Of a stretch of DNA of 64,000 bases, positions 26,177 through 34,362 are shown in pieces. The stretch is from Paenarthrobacter ilicis. Lineage in GTDB: Bacteria; Actinomycetota; Actinomycetes; Actinomycetales; Micrococcaceae. The translations under genes were made by a program, and so were the position numbers. Location: NCBI RefSeq assembly GCF_016907545.1, contig NZ_JAFBCD010000001.1, forward strand, positions 1,364,001 to 1,428,000, written 5' to 3'. Position 1 is the first letter of the stretch. Every line of letters starts with the position of its first letter. The notes under the pieces are model-generated. The model was not told the DNA's origin, made no database searches, and saw only the letters and a program-made list of their open reading frames with translations.

Positions 26177-26950
26177 ATGCTCCTCGCTTCCCGTCGCCGG
26201 CTGCGCGCCGAAGTACTGATTGTCCTGGGCCTGTCCTTGGGTCAGTCGGCCGTGTACTCCGTGGTCCAACTGTTGGACAAGCTGTCCCGCGCCCCCTTGG
26301 CCGAAGGCACATCCACCCTCAACAGGTCCCAGAGCACGCGTGAGTACTTCGACCTCACCTACCAGTTGCTGGACATTGTGTTCGCGCTGGTGCCAGTGGC
26401 TTTGGTGTTCTACTTCCTCTCAACGCACGGGACCAGGCGGCCGGAGGAAGCCGGGGGCTCGGCGTTCGCCCGCCTCGGATTCAACGTTGCGCGGCCCGGG
26501 AAGGATCTCCTGCACGGCCTGGGATTGGCAGCCATCATCGGGATCCCATCGCTGGGACTGTATGCGGCGGGCCGGGCGTTGGGGATCACCACCGCCATTG
26601 TTCCCAGCGGCCTGGACGCCTACTGGTGGACCGTTCCCGTGCTCATCCTGTCTGCCATCCGCCACGGCATTGTGGAGGAAGTCATTGTGGTGGGCTACCT
26701 CATGGACCGCTTTGGGAAGTTCGGCTGGAGTACGCCGGTTGCCATTGTGGTGAGCGCCCTCCTGCGGGGGAGTTACCACCTCTATCAGGGCTTCGGGCCG
26801 TTCTTGGGCAACGTGGTGATGGGTTTGGTGTTCGCCTGGATCTACACCAGGACCAAACGCGTGATGCCGTTGGTCATTGCGCACGCCATCCTGGATATTG
26901 TGGCCTTTGTGGGCTTCAGTTTGTTCGGCAAGGCCATCGGCTTAGGTTAA
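26177..26950 (+). CDS. CPBP-family intramembrane metalloprotease-like protein
   Basis: This 257-residue membrane protein has about seven hydrophobic helices. The abortive-infection/CAAX-protease motifs appear as IVEEVIVVGYLMDRFG (double Glu), YHLYQGFGPF (first His) and IAHAILDIVAF (second His). It lacks the Arg of the canonical EExxxR, a common variation in actinobacteria. Family members process prenylated or lipid-linked peptides or act in bacteriocin immunity; the role here is unknown. ATG 26177 has CAAGAT 6 nt upstream (26165-26170), so it is likely leaderless. Confidence 0.85.
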   Translation: MLLASRRRLRAEVLIVLGLSLGQSAVYSVVQLLDKLSRAPLAEGTSTLNRSQSTREYFDLTYQLLDIVFALVPVALVFYFLSTHGTRRPEEAGGSAFARLGFNVARPGKDLLHGLGLAAIIGIPSLGLYAAGRALGITTAIVPSGLDAYWWTVPVLILSAIRHGIVEEVIVVGYLMDRFGKFGWSTPVAIVVSALLRGSYHLYQGFGPFLGNVVMGLVFAWIYTRTKRVMPLVIAHAILDIVAFVGFSLFGKAIGLG

Positions 26951-26972
26951 GCGCAAGGCCCTTAAATGTATC

Positions 26973-27020
26973 CGGCCGCCATCGATGGGTGACGTCATTG
27001 GCACCCGCTGATGGCGGCCG
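26973..27020. terminator. Bidirectional hairpin between convergent genes
   Basis: CGGCCGCCATC (26973-26983) pairs perfectly with GATGGCGGCCG (27010-27020), with an inner GGGTG/CACCC pair. It lies 22 nt after the CPBP stop and 52 nt from the end of the minus-strand glyoxalase-like gene. No U-tract is present. Confidence 0.6.
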
Positions 27021-27072
27021 AAGTTTCCGGGCAGGACCGCTCCCGTGAGGGACGATGCCGGGGCGGACAGGG

Positions 27073-27711
27073 TCAGATGGTGACTGCCCCTGAGGCGGTT
27101 TCGAACGTGACCGCCATGATGCCGGGCGTTCCACGCGGAGCAATCCACTGAACAGCTACGTCCTCCAGTGGCTTCTCCACTGGCTCGCCCAACCATTCGG
27201 TGACGCGTTCTGCCGAGCCGGCGATGGTGAGGCTGGACATCTTGACTTCACTTTCGTACGCCCTGGACGGGTGCAGGGTGGGGTCGCCCTCCCATTTGAG
27301 CAGGTACGGCACCTGGGGATCAGCGATCAGGCCGAGGATGCCAATCTGCTGCCAGACCAACTCGCGGCCGTCCGGGAATTTCCGGTTGCCCGGGACAGCG
27401 GCGCGTCCCAGGCGCTCTTCGAAGGGGGCCAGGTCATCCACAGCCACGCACCAGCCCATCCAGCCGCCACCGGCAGCCGAGCGGGCCCTTACTGCCTGGC
27501 CAAAAGGTGCTTTGTCTGAAGCGGGGTGGTCCAGGACCTCCACCACTTCAAGGTACTTGTTGTCCGCGAGGGGAATGATCATGTTCCGGGTGCCGAAGCG
27601 CGGGTGCACTCCACCCCGGACTGCGTCCACTCCGAGAGCCGCGGAAATTCGTTCGGTAGTGGCCAAAAGGCCATCTCGTTCACAGGCGTAAGAGACGTGA
27701 TCCATGCGCAT
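27073..27711 (-). CDS. Glyoxalase-like (VOC superfamily) domain protein
   Basis: The 212-residue protein begins MRMDHVSYACERDGL and has GVHPRFGTRNMIIPL and NKYLEVVEVL, the pattern of the glyoxalase-like domain family (VOC fold): an early metal-ligand His, then a Glu in the YLE motif. These are often uncharacterised metal-dependent lyases, isomerases or dioxygenase relatives. ATG 27711 is chosen because CAAGAT lies 6 nt upstream on the minus strand (27718-27723), fitting a leaderless start. A second Met (27705) is two residues in. Confidence 0.8.
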   Translation of the reverse strand: MRMDHVSYACERDGLLATTERISAALGVDAVRGGVHPRFGTRNMIIPLADNKYLEVVEVLDHPASDKAPFGQAVRARSAAGGGWMGWCVAVDDLAPFEERLGRAAVPGNRKFPDGRELVWQQIGILGLIADPQVPYLLKWEGDPTLHPSRAYESEVKMSSLTIAGSAERVTEWLGEPVEKPLEDVAVQWIAPRGTPGIMAVTFETASGAVTI

Positions 27712-27749
27712 GGCTTCATCTTGGCACTTTGTGATTCGGGTCTCAGCTA

Positions 27750-27874
27750 AGCCATGCCTAACTAACATAGGACATGGCTCGCGGGGTATGGGAGCGTCAT
27801 GGAATGACGCGTTACGACAGAAAGATACCGGCAGCGTCATAAAGCTGTCCAAGGCCCCGGACGCTTCCTAGACT
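27750..27874 (+). promoter_or_regulatory. Structured promoter region of metY
   Basis: The region holds an inverted repeat AGCCATG...CATGGCT with inner CCTA/TAGG (27750-27779), a GCGTCAT/ATGACGC palindrome (27794-27810), a third GCGTCAT (27834-27840) and a -10-like TAGACT (27869-27874) in the context TTCCTAGACT. The same ten bases occur before the metX riboswitch (29423-29432). No SAM riboswitch is visible here, so control is probably by a protein binding these repeats. Confidence 0.5.
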
Positions 27875-27937
27875 GGCGACAGCTCACACCACACTGTCAT
27901 TCACCCTGATTCCGTGCGCCACTAAAAGGAGATTTCC

Positions 27938-29254
27938 ATGTCACAAGGATGGTCATTCGAAACACGCCAGATCCACGCAGGGCAGGCACCGGACGCCGCA
28001 ACGGGCGCCCGTTCCCTCCCGATCTACCAGACCACGTCATTCGTTTTTCCCAGCGCTGAGAGTGCGGCCAACCGCTTCGCCCTGGCAGAGCTGGCACCCA
28101 TCTACACGCGGATCGGAAACCCCACCCAGGAGGCCGTGGAGCAGCGGATCGCCAGCTTGGAAGGTGGCCTCGGTGCCCTGCTGTTGAGCTCAGGCCAGGC
28201 TGCCGAAACCTTCGCCATCCTGAACATCGCGGAGGCCGGCGATCACATCGTGGCCAGCCCCAGCCTTTACGGCGGAACCTACAACCTGCTGGCACACACC
28301 CTGAAGAAGTTCGGGATTTCCGTGACTTTCGTGGAGGATCCGGACAACCTGGATCAGTGGCGCGACGCCGTTCAGCCCAACACCAAGCTCTTCTTCGGCG
28401 AGGTCGTCTCCAATCCCCGCCAGGACGTATTGGACATTGAAGGCGTTGCCCGGACCGCCCATGAGGCGGGCGTGCCGCTGATCGTGGACAACACCCTCTC
28501 CACGCCGTACCTGATCCGTCCCATCGAGTGGGGTGCGGACATTGTGGTCCACTCCGCCACCAAGTACCTCGGCGGCCACGGCTCGGCAATCGCCGGCGTG
28601 ATCGTGGATTCCGGAAACTTCGATTTCGGCAAGGACCCGGAGCGCTTCCCCGGGTTCAACACCCCCGATCCCAGCTACAACGGGCTGGTCTACGCCCGGG
28701 ACCTGGGCAAGGACGGAGCCCTGGGCGCCAACCTCTCCTATGTCCTGAAGGCGCGCGTCCAACTGCTTCGTGACCTCGGCTCCGCGGTTTCGCCGTTCAA
28801 TGCCTTCCTCATCGCGCAGGGCCTGGAAACACTGAGCCTGCGCGTGGAGAGGCATGTGGAGAACGCCACGAAAGTGGCCGAGTGGCTGGAAGCCCACGAC
28901 GACGTCGAATCGGTCGCCTATGCGGGCCTGCCGTCCAGCCCGTGGTACGACCGTGGCCGGAAGTATGGCCCCAAGGGCACGGGCGCAATCGTTGCTTTCA
29001 ATATCAAGGGCGGCGTTGAGGCAGGCAAGCGCTTTGTGGACGGACTGGAATTGCACTCCCACGTAGCCAACATCGGTGACGTCCGCTCCTTGGTCATCCA
29101 CCCGGCGTCCACCACGCACAGCCAACTGACTGCCGAGCAACAGAACGTGGCCGGCGTCAACCCGGGACTGGTGCGCTTGTCGGTGGGCATTGAGCACGTG
29201 GATGACATCCTGGCTGACCTCGAGGCCGGGTTCCGGGCCGCGAAGGGCGCCTGA
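27938..29254 (+). CDS. metY: O-acetylhomoserine aminocarboxypropyltransferase (sulfhydrylase)
   Basis: The 438-residue Cys/Met-metabolism PLP enzyme forms homocysteine from O-acetylhomoserine and sulfide (direct sulfhydrylation). The PLP lysine is Lys209 in VHSATKYLGGHGS. The length and the insertion FPGFNTPDPSYNGLVYARD are typical of MetY rather than of the shorter MetB/MetZ enzymes. ATG 27938 follows AAAAGGAGA. metX, which makes its substrate, lies 318 bp downstream with its own riboswitch-controlled transcript. Confidence 0.96.
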   Translation: MSQGWSFETRQIHAGQAPDAATGARSLPIYQTTSFVFPSAESAANRFALAELAPIYTRIGNPTQEAVEQRIASLEGGLGALLLSSGQAAETFAILNIAEAGDHIVASPSLYGGTYNLLAHTLKKFGISVTFVEDPDNLDQWRDAVQPNTKLFFGEVVSNPRQDVLDIEGVARTAHEAGVPLIVDNTLSTPYLIRPIEWGADIVVHSATKYLGGHGSAIAGVIVDSGNFDFGKDPERFPGFNTPDPSYNGLVYARDLGKDGALGANLSYVLKARVQLLRDLGSAVSPFNAFLIAQGLETLSLRVERHVENATKVAEWLEAHDDVESVAYAGLPSSPWYDRGRKYGPKGTGAIVAFNIKGGVEAGKRFVDGLELHSHVANIGDVRSLVIHPASTTHSQLTAEQQNVAGVNPGLVRLSVGIEHVDDILADLEAGFRAAKGA

Positions 29255-29305
29255 CGCCAGGACGCGCGCACAGGGCACGCCGTCGCGCCCCCGGCAGCAC
29301 GCCAA

Positions 29306-29345
29306 GGGCGCCGCCTGATCGACGATAATTCGTCAGGCGGCGCCC
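29306..29345 (+). terminator. Hairpin after metY
   Basis: A 13-bp GC-rich stem (29306-29318 with 29333-29345) around an AT-rich loop lies 51 nt after the metY stop. It lacks a U-tract but is the only candidate end for the metY transcript before the metX promoter. Confidence 0.7.
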
Positions 29346-29426
29346 CAGAGGGCTGTTCCGTGAACCATGACGCCCCAAACCGTCACACTGGTGTCACATT
29401 CTTCGCCAGAACAGTGGTCTTTTTCC

Positions 29427-29432
29427 TAGACT
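29427..29432 (+). promoter_or_regulatory. -10 element of the metX transcript
   Basis: TAGACT lies about 10 nt before the riboswitch's first paired bases, so the RNA would start almost at the aptamer. The flanking TTCCTAGACT matches the metY promoter. Confidence 0.55.
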
Positions 29433-29442
29433 CTACGTATTA

Positions 29443-29552
29443 GGTCATGAGTGCCAGCACACAGCCCCGGCTTGCTGGCCGGCAACCCTCCTTCCGCGGC
29501 GGGGTGCCCCGGGTGAAGACCTGGCCTGTCGCACGCAAGGCGGCAGGCAAGC
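29443..29552 (+). ncRNA. SAM-IV-type S-adenosylmethionine riboswitch controlling metX
   Basis: The sequence carries the conserved SAM-IV/SAM-I core in order: GGTCATGAGTGCCAGC, CCCCGG, GCTGGCCGGCAACCCTCC, a Cys-arm GCGGCGGGGTGCCCCGGGTG and closing GAAGACC, where GGTC (29443-29446) pairs with GACC. A further hairpin GCCTG...CAGGC (about 29525-29549) follows, as expected for the SAM-IV extension. It ends just before the metX ribosome site (AAGGA), which suggests control of translation initiation: high SAM would shut off homoserine acetylation. Confidence 0.9.
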
Positions 29553-29572
29553 GCGAGGTGAGGTTTTAAGGA

Positions 29573-30694
29573 ATGACCATTACTGCTACAGCTCTCCCTA
29601 CGTCCGGGGAAAAGGACGGAACAGTCAAGTACGCCAGAATAGGTTCCCTGGAGCTGGAGGCCGGCGGCTACCTGCCGGACGTTGTGCTGGGCTACGAGAC
29701 ATGGGGCAGGCTGAATGCTGATGCCTCCAACGCGGTGCTCATCCAGCACGCCCTGACCGGCAGCACGCACGTAGCCCGCGGGGACACGGCCGAGGAAGGC
29801 TGGTGGGAACAGCTGGTGGGCCCCGGTGCGACCGTGGACACCGACAGGTTCTTTGTGGTGTCCATCAACATCGTGGGCGGTTGCTACGGAAGTACCGGCC
29901 CGTCCACAGAGGCGCCGGACGGCAAGCCCTGGGGGTCCAGGTTCCCCTTGGTCACCCTCCGGGACAGCACCCTGGCCGAGGCGCGGCTGGCCGACGTCCT
30001 GGGCATCAACGCCTGGCACGCAGTGCTGGGGGGCTCCATGGGCGGCGCCCGGGCGTTGGAATGGGCAGTCACGCTGCCCGAGCGCGTGAAACGCTGCGGT
30101 GTCATCTCCGTGGGTGCCTACAGCACGGCCGAACAGATCGCATTCGCGCAGTCCCAAACGCTCGCCATCCGGCAGGATCCGCATTTCAACAACGGCGACT
30201 ACTACGGCGGTCCGGCCCCCGAGGACGGTTTGGCCCTGGCCCGCAGGATCGCCCACATCACCTACCGTTCGGCACTGGAACTGGACCTCCGGTTCGGCCG
30301 GGACGCCCAGCATCAGGAGACTCCCCTCGCGGCAGCGGTCCTGGCGGAACGTGGCCGCTACCAGGTGGAAAGCTACCTCGACCATCAGGGCACCAAGCTG
30401 GTGAAGCGGTTCGACGCCAACAGCTACGTGGCCATCACGGAGGCACTGATGTCCCACGATGTAACGCGCGGCCGCGGAAACCTGGAGGTCGCACTGTCAC
30501 GTGCCACGGCAGAGTTCTTTGTAGCCGCAGTGGATACGGACAGGCTCTACTTCCCGGCCCAGTCCGAGGAGCTCGCCGCGGCCCTGCCCGGGGACGTTGA
30601 GGTTCACCGCATCCAGGCACCGATCGGGCACGACGGCTTCCTGACCGAAATCGGCCAACTCTCAACCCAACTCCGCCAGGCCTTCTTCGCCTGA
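29573..30694 (+). CDS. metX: Homoserine O-acetyltransferase
   Basis: This 373-residue alpha/beta-hydrolase-fold acyltransferase makes O-acetylhomoserine from homoserine and acetyl-CoA, the substrate for MetY. The nucleophile is Ser155 in LGGSMGGARALEW; the acid and His are in DRLYFPAQS and IGHDGFLTE. HALTGSTHV forms the oxyanion region. ATG 29573 lies just after the SAM riboswitch. Whether it uses acetyl- or succinyl-CoA is not certain from sequence, but the MetY partner supports acetyl. Confidence 0.96.
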   Translation: MTITATALPTSGEKDGTVKYARIGSLELEAGGYLPDVVLGYETWGRLNADASNAVLIQHALTGSTHVARGDTAEEGWWEQLVGPGATVDTDRFFVVSINIVGGCYGSTGPSTEAPDGKPWGSRFPLVTLRDSTLAEARLADVLGINAWHAVLGGSMGGARALEWAVTLPERVKRCGVISVGAYSTAEQIAFAQSQTLAIRQDPHFNNGDYYGGPAPEDGLALARRIAHITYRSALELDLRFGRDAQHQETPLAAAVLAERGRYQVESYLDHQGTKLVKRFDANSYVAITEALMSHDVTRGRGNLEVALSRATAEFFVAAVDTDRLYFPAQSEELAAALPGDVEVHRIQAPIGHDGFLTEIGQLSTQLRQAFFA

Positions 30695-30715
30695 GGCAGC
30701 AGCGGGGCGGCAGTG

Positions 30716-31309
30716 CTAGCCGCGCATGATCTCCCCGCGCTGGCGCATGTAGTCCTCCATGGCGATCTCGCCGTTGGTGAACTTTGCGTCCAGCTCGGCG
30801 AGCCGCCGCGCGCGGAAGCCTTGGGGCTCAGAGCTGCCGGTGGGCAGGGGCTGTGGGGCGTTGGACTGCGCCGGATCGTTCGACGACGGGCCTGACTGCG
30901 GGTCCATGCCCGCGGGGCGGCTGGTGGCCGGCCCGGAGGGATACCCCTGGTAATCCTGGGTGGGGAAACCCTGCCCGGGAAAGTTCTGCCCAGGATAGTT
31001 CTGCCCAGGATAGTTCTGCCCAGGATAGTTCTGCGGAGGGTAGTTCTGATCCGGGTAGCCCTGCCCCTGGTAGTTCTGCGGAGGGTAACCGGGGTTGGGG
31101 TAATTCTGTCCCGGGTAACCCTGTCCCGGGTAACCTTGGCCCTGGTAGCCCTGCCCCTGGTTACCCTGACCCGGCAGGTTCTGCGGGGGATACCCCGGCC
31201 CGCGGTACTCGTTGTTCTGGAGGCGACGTGCCCGCGAGCGGTTGTACATGCGGATCCCGAGCGGGATCACCCACGAGCAGACGATGATCCAAAAGATCAG
31301 ATTGTTCAA
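30716..31309 (-). CDS. Membrane-anchored Gly/Tyr/Pro/Gln tandem-repeat protein with SHOCT-like end
   Basis: The 197-residue protein has one N-terminal membrane helix (NLIFWIIVCSWVIPLGIRMY), a basic juxtamembrane stretch, about 20 pentapeptide-like units of the form (Y/F)PGQN, YQGQG or YPPQN (about residues 38-117), an acidic/Ser linker and a C-terminal SHOCT-like segment (RRLAELDAKFTNGEIAMEDY). The DNA repeat is 15 bp with perfect adjacent copies (30991-31020). The start is TTG 31309, justified by GGAGG 8 nt upstream. SHOCT segments often mark oligomerising or membrane-associated proteins; function unknown. Confidence 0.8.
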   Translation of the reverse strand: MNNLIFWIIVCSWVIPLGIRMYNRSRARRLQNNEYRGPGYPPQNLPGQGNQGQGYQGQGYPGQGYPGQNYPNPGYPPQNYQGQGYPDQNYPPQNYPGQNYPGQNYPGQNFPGQGFPTQDYQGYPSGPATSRPAGMDPQSGPSSNDPAQSNAPQPLPTGSSEPQGFRARRLAELDAKFTNGEIAMEDYMRQRGEIMRG

Positions 31310-31370
31310 TGTGGAGGCCTCCTAGGTCTTAGCCCAGCTTAGCCCGACGGCCCCAGCCATGCCCGATGGC

Positions 31371-32513
31371 TCAAACCAGTGTGATGTCCATGCCAAGGAA
31401 AGCTCCGTACCGTTCCACCTCGCGGTCCAGGGCAGCCTGTTCGGCCGGGGTAACAGCCCGGTTCATGCGGAGGTCCAGCTCGCAGACGCCGCCTTGGAAA
31501 CCGTGCCGCCACCACCCGGCCAAACGGCCGTCCACCAGGACCACGTGCATGGGGCCCTTGTCCTCCGGGAAGTAGGGGGCGGTTCCGCCCAAATAGTGCC
31601 GGGACTGCGAGTAGCCCATCACGTATTCGTCATAGCACTGGATGAGGTCCGCCTTGACGTGGTCTTCCCGGTTTGTGCCCGCGGCTTCCAGAGCCAGCAG
31701 CTGGTCCATCCCGGTGGCGGGGAGGTGGAACTCCTGTCCTTCAAAGGCCATGGTTGCCAACTTTCCGGGAGCCGTGGCATGGGCTGCGGCCAAGCCCACT
31801 GTGATGTCCTGCATGGTCATGCCGGACCACGTGGCACAGTCCTTGACCGTGGCCGGACCACGGCTGCTGAAGTAGCGCAGCGCCAACCGCCCCAGGGCCT
31901 CCTCCCGGTCGTCGCTGGACAGCGGGTTCACCAAGGGACCGGAGACCCTCTCCCCGAAGAGGGCGTATGTCTGCTTGAGCGCTCCACCCGATGATCGAAC
32001 CGGCGCCCCACTGACAAGAATTCCGCTGACCTCGGCATGCATCAGGTGGTACACGAAACCCAGTCCTTTGCCGGGGAACCCTGCCTGCCCCAGGATTCCG
32101 GCCAGCTCTTCCCTGGTTTTGTGGGCGCCGCCTTCCACTGCTTGGGCGAGGAGTCGGCCACTGCGGGCTGCGGCGTCCGGGTCGATGCCCGTTTGGCGGT
32201 ACATGCCTTTGTTCCCTTGATGCAGCCGCTCCGCGGACAGTCCCATCAACCACCCCAGATCGTCGCGGTGGACGAAATGCCATGTGGGCCGCAGAATATG
32301 CGTCCGAAGGATGGTCCCCTCGGCGACTGCCAGCTCCACCGCGGAGGCGGTGACCCCCGGGGAACTTCTCTGTGCCAGGGTCCATCGGGCGTAGGCAAAT
32401 TCCTGGGACTGCACCGCCAGCAGGTTCCGGACAGCTTCTGCGGGTGACGCCGCAAAGGGGGCGCGGAGTTGCTGCAGCCGCATCCTGAGCGCACGAACCC
32501 CCTCACCCGTCAC
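31371..32513 (-). CDS. Winged-helix DNA-binding domain protein (HTH_42/YcaQ-like family)
   Basis: The 380-residue protein matches the winged-helix family that includes YcaQ/AlkX-type glycosylases: AVQSQEFAYARWTLAQRS near the N-terminus, LRPTWHFVHRDDLGWLM (about 87-103) and PYFPEDKGPMHVVLVDGRLAGWWR near the end. YcaQ-type members unhook interstrand crosslinks and carry a QxQ/QxD motif; AVQSQE fits that position, but a glycosylase role is inference. The start is GTG 32513 with AGGGG 8 nt upstream, 10 nt after the GDSL hydrolase stop, so the two are likely co-transcribed. Confidence 0.8.
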   Translation of the reverse strand: MTGEGVRALRMRLQQLRAPFAASPAEAVRNLLAVQSQEFAYARWTLAQRSSPGVTASAVELAVAEGTILRTHILRPTWHFVHRDDLGWLMGLSAERLHQGNKGMYRQTGIDPDAAARSGRLLAQAVEGGAHKTREELAGILGQAGFPGKGLGFVYHLMHAEVSGILVSGAPVRSSGGALKQTYALFGERVSGPLVNPLSSDDREEALGRLALRYFSSRGPATVKDCATWSGMTMQDITVGLAAAHATAPGKLATMAFEGQEFHLPATGMDQLLALEAAGTNREDHVKADLIQCYDEYVMGYSQSRHYLGGTAPYFPEDKGPMHVVLVDGRLAGWWRHGFQGGVCELDLRMNRAVTPAEQAALDREVERYGAFLGMDITLV

Positions 32514-32523
32514 TGCTTTGCCC

Positions 32524-33366
32524 CTAGCGGCGTGGCACCAGCGGGCCGTTTGAACTGAACACAGGTCCCGGCGTCGGGCGTTTGGGTGTAATGCCGTCCC
32601 CGGAGGACTGGTGACGGAGCCTGCGGACAACCCAAGGGACAAAGTACTCGCGGGCCCACACCAGGTCCGAGGACCGGGCTTCACGCCAGGTCCGGGGCGG
32701 AAGGGGTTTGGGCATTAAGGGCTCCAGCGTGTGGTCCACGTTAAGCGCTTCAAGGACCATCATGGCGATGGTGTGGTGGCCCAAAGGGGAGAAGTGCAGC
32801 CGGTCCACGTCCCACATCTGGAGATCGGACAGCTGCCGCAGGGACCACATGTCCGCGATGACGGCGTCGTGGCGGGCAGCCACCGTCCGGAGGTTCTCGT
32901 TGTAGATGGCCACTTTCCCCCTGATACGGCCCAGGACCGACGCAGCGGTATCAGGACCGTTGAACAGGACAACTGTTGCCCCGCCGGAACTGAGTTCGGC
33001 CACTGCGGCGTCGAGTTTCTCGGCCAGCAGGTCAGGGTCACCGCCGGGCCGGATGAGATCGTTGCCACCGGCTGAGATGGACACCAGGTCCGGCTGCAGC
33101 TCCAGGCAGGGCCCGATTTGTTCGTCCATGATTTGCTGCAGGAGCCTGCCGCGGATGGCCAGGTTGGCGTAGGCGAAGTCTTCCTGGTCGCGGCCAAGTT
33201 CCTCGGCCACACGGTCAGCCCAGCCGCGGTAGCCGCCCGGATTCGAAGGCTCGGGGTCGCCGATGCCTTCCGTGAAGGAATCGCCCAAGGCAACATAGCG
33301 GGTCCAGGGGTGTTTCTGGACCCGGTCGCCGGGCGTTGGTAAAGGATTGTTCTCACTCACGCTCAT
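32524..33366 (-). CDS. SGNH/GDSL-family hydrolase
   Basis: This 280-residue enzyme has block I YVALGDSFTEG (Ser30), block III SAGGNDLIRPG and block V DRLHFSPLGHHTIA (Asp/His), the full SGNH set of esterases and lipases. There is no signal peptide, so it acts in the cytoplasm. The C-terminal ~40 residues are Pro/Arg-rich and probably disordered. ATG 33366 has AGGGGG 7 nt upstream. Substrate unknown. Confidence 0.9.
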   Translation of the reverse strand: MSVSENNPLPTPGDRVQKHPWTRYVALGDSFTEGIGDPEPSNPGGYRGWADRVAEELGRDQEDFAYANLAIRGRLLQQIMDEQIGPCLELQPDLVSISAGGNDLIRPGGDPDLLAEKLDAAVAELSSGGATVVLFNGPDTAASVLGRIRGKVAIYNENLRTVAARHDAVIADMWSLRQLSDLQMWDVDRLHFSPLGHHTIAMMVLEALNVDHTLEPLMPKPLPPRTWREARSSDLVWAREYFVPWVVRRLRHQSSGDGITPKRPTPGPVFSSNGPLVPRR

Positions 33367-33436
33367 ATACTGCCCCCTGCACGCGACCCTACGCGACCGT
33401 AGGTTGTTACTTGTGGGTAACTGCAAGAATGGATCC

Positions 33437-34096
33437 ATGACTGAAGCCACCTCATTTCCCGCCCCCGTTGTCCTGTGGTCCCACCCCGAAGCCGAGCGCG
33501 CGGGCAAGCCGTTGCTGGTCCTCCTGCACGGCTACGGGTCCAATGAGGACGATCTCTTCAGCCTGGCCGGGCTGCTGCCGGATGGATTCGTGGTGGCCGC
33601 CCTCCGGGCTCCGATGCCAACCGGGCCCGGATTTACCTGGTTCCCGCTGACGGCATCCATCGAGTATTCAATCGACGCCGTTAAGCGGGCAGCGGACTAT
33701 GCCCTCGAATGGTTGGACGGCGTCAAGGACAACCACTCTTCAGTGACCCTGCTGGGCTTCTCCATGGGCATGGCCATGGCCACCACCATGCTTCGGTACC
33801 GTCCCGCGGACTTCGCCGCCGTCGTCGGGCTGTCCGGTTTTGTGGTCGACGCCGGCGCTGACGCCGCCTTCCGGGACACGGAACTGGACGGGTCAGTTCC
33901 CATGTTCTGGGGCCGTGACCAGCAGGATCCGGTCATCACGCAGGACAGGATCGAATACACCATGGGGTGGGTGCGGAACCACGTGGACCTCACCAAGGTG
34001 CTCTACACGGGAATGTGGCATGGCATCAACCAGCAGGAAATCGGCCACGTAGGGGAGTTCCTCACCCACAAGGTCCTGTCAGCGCAGGCGGACTAG
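33437..34096 (+). CDS. Phospholipase/carboxylesterase family alpha/beta hydrolase
   Basis: The 219-residue alpha/beta hydrolase has oxyanion loop LLHGYGSNEDD, nucleophile elbow LLGFSMGMAMA, Asp in WGRDQQDPVI and His in MWHGINQQEI. Size and motifs match the Abhydrolase_2 (YpfH/EstB-like) carboxylesterases. ATG 33437 has AAGAAT 6 nt upstream (33425-33430), the leaderless pattern. It is divergent from the GDSL hydrolase and converges on the S4 gene. Confidence 0.9.
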   Translation: MTEATSFPAPVVLWSHPEAERAGKPLLVLLHGYGSNEDDLFSLAGLLPDGFVVAALRAPMPTGPGFTWFPLTASIEYSIDAVKRAADYALEWLDGVKDNHSSVTLLGFSMGMAMATTMLRYRPADFAAVVGLSGFVVDAGADAAFRDTELDGSVPMFWGRDQQDPVITQDRIEYTMGWVRNHVDLTKVLYTGMWHGINQQEIGHVGEFLTHKVLSAQAD

Positions 34097-34108
34097 CTCC
34101 ACGCCAAA

Positions 34109-34336
34109 CTAGGCAGCGACGATCCTGACCGTCCGGCCGTTGACCGTCACGGTGTCCCCGGGATGGAGTTGGCGGCCGCGACGCTCGTCGATGTCACCGT
34201 TGACTTTGACCAGCCCGTTCTTGATGAGTTCAGTTGCCTCCACGCCGTCCTCCACGAGGTTGGCCAGTTTCAGGAGTTGGCCCAGCCGGATCATGTCGTC
34301 GCGGATGGGGATTTCTTCAATTTCGGGGGTGCTCAT
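34109..34336 (-). CDS. Small S4-domain RNA-binding protein (YaaA/YbcJ-like)
   Basis: The 75-residue protein consists almost only of an S4 domain: IRLGQLLKLANLVEDGVEA, ELIKNGLVKVNGDIDERRG and LHPGDTVTVNGR. Proteins of this type bind structured RNA, often on the ribosome. ATG 34336 is 6 nt after CATCAT on the minus strand (34343-34348), fitting a leaderless mRNA. The gene nearly abuts the divergent DMT gene, so the promoters overlap. Confidence 0.9.
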   Translation of the reverse strand: MSTPEIEEIPIRDDMIRLGQLLKLANLVEDGVEATELIKNGLVKVNGDIDERRGRQLHPGDTVTVNGRTVRIVAA

Positions 34337-34362
34337 AGAGCAATGATGCCTGAAGTAGTGTG

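Noticed and set aside
27750..27937. Second SAM riboswitch upstream of metY
   Set aside because: None of the conserved SAM-I/IV core strings found before metX occur here; only short inverted repeats.
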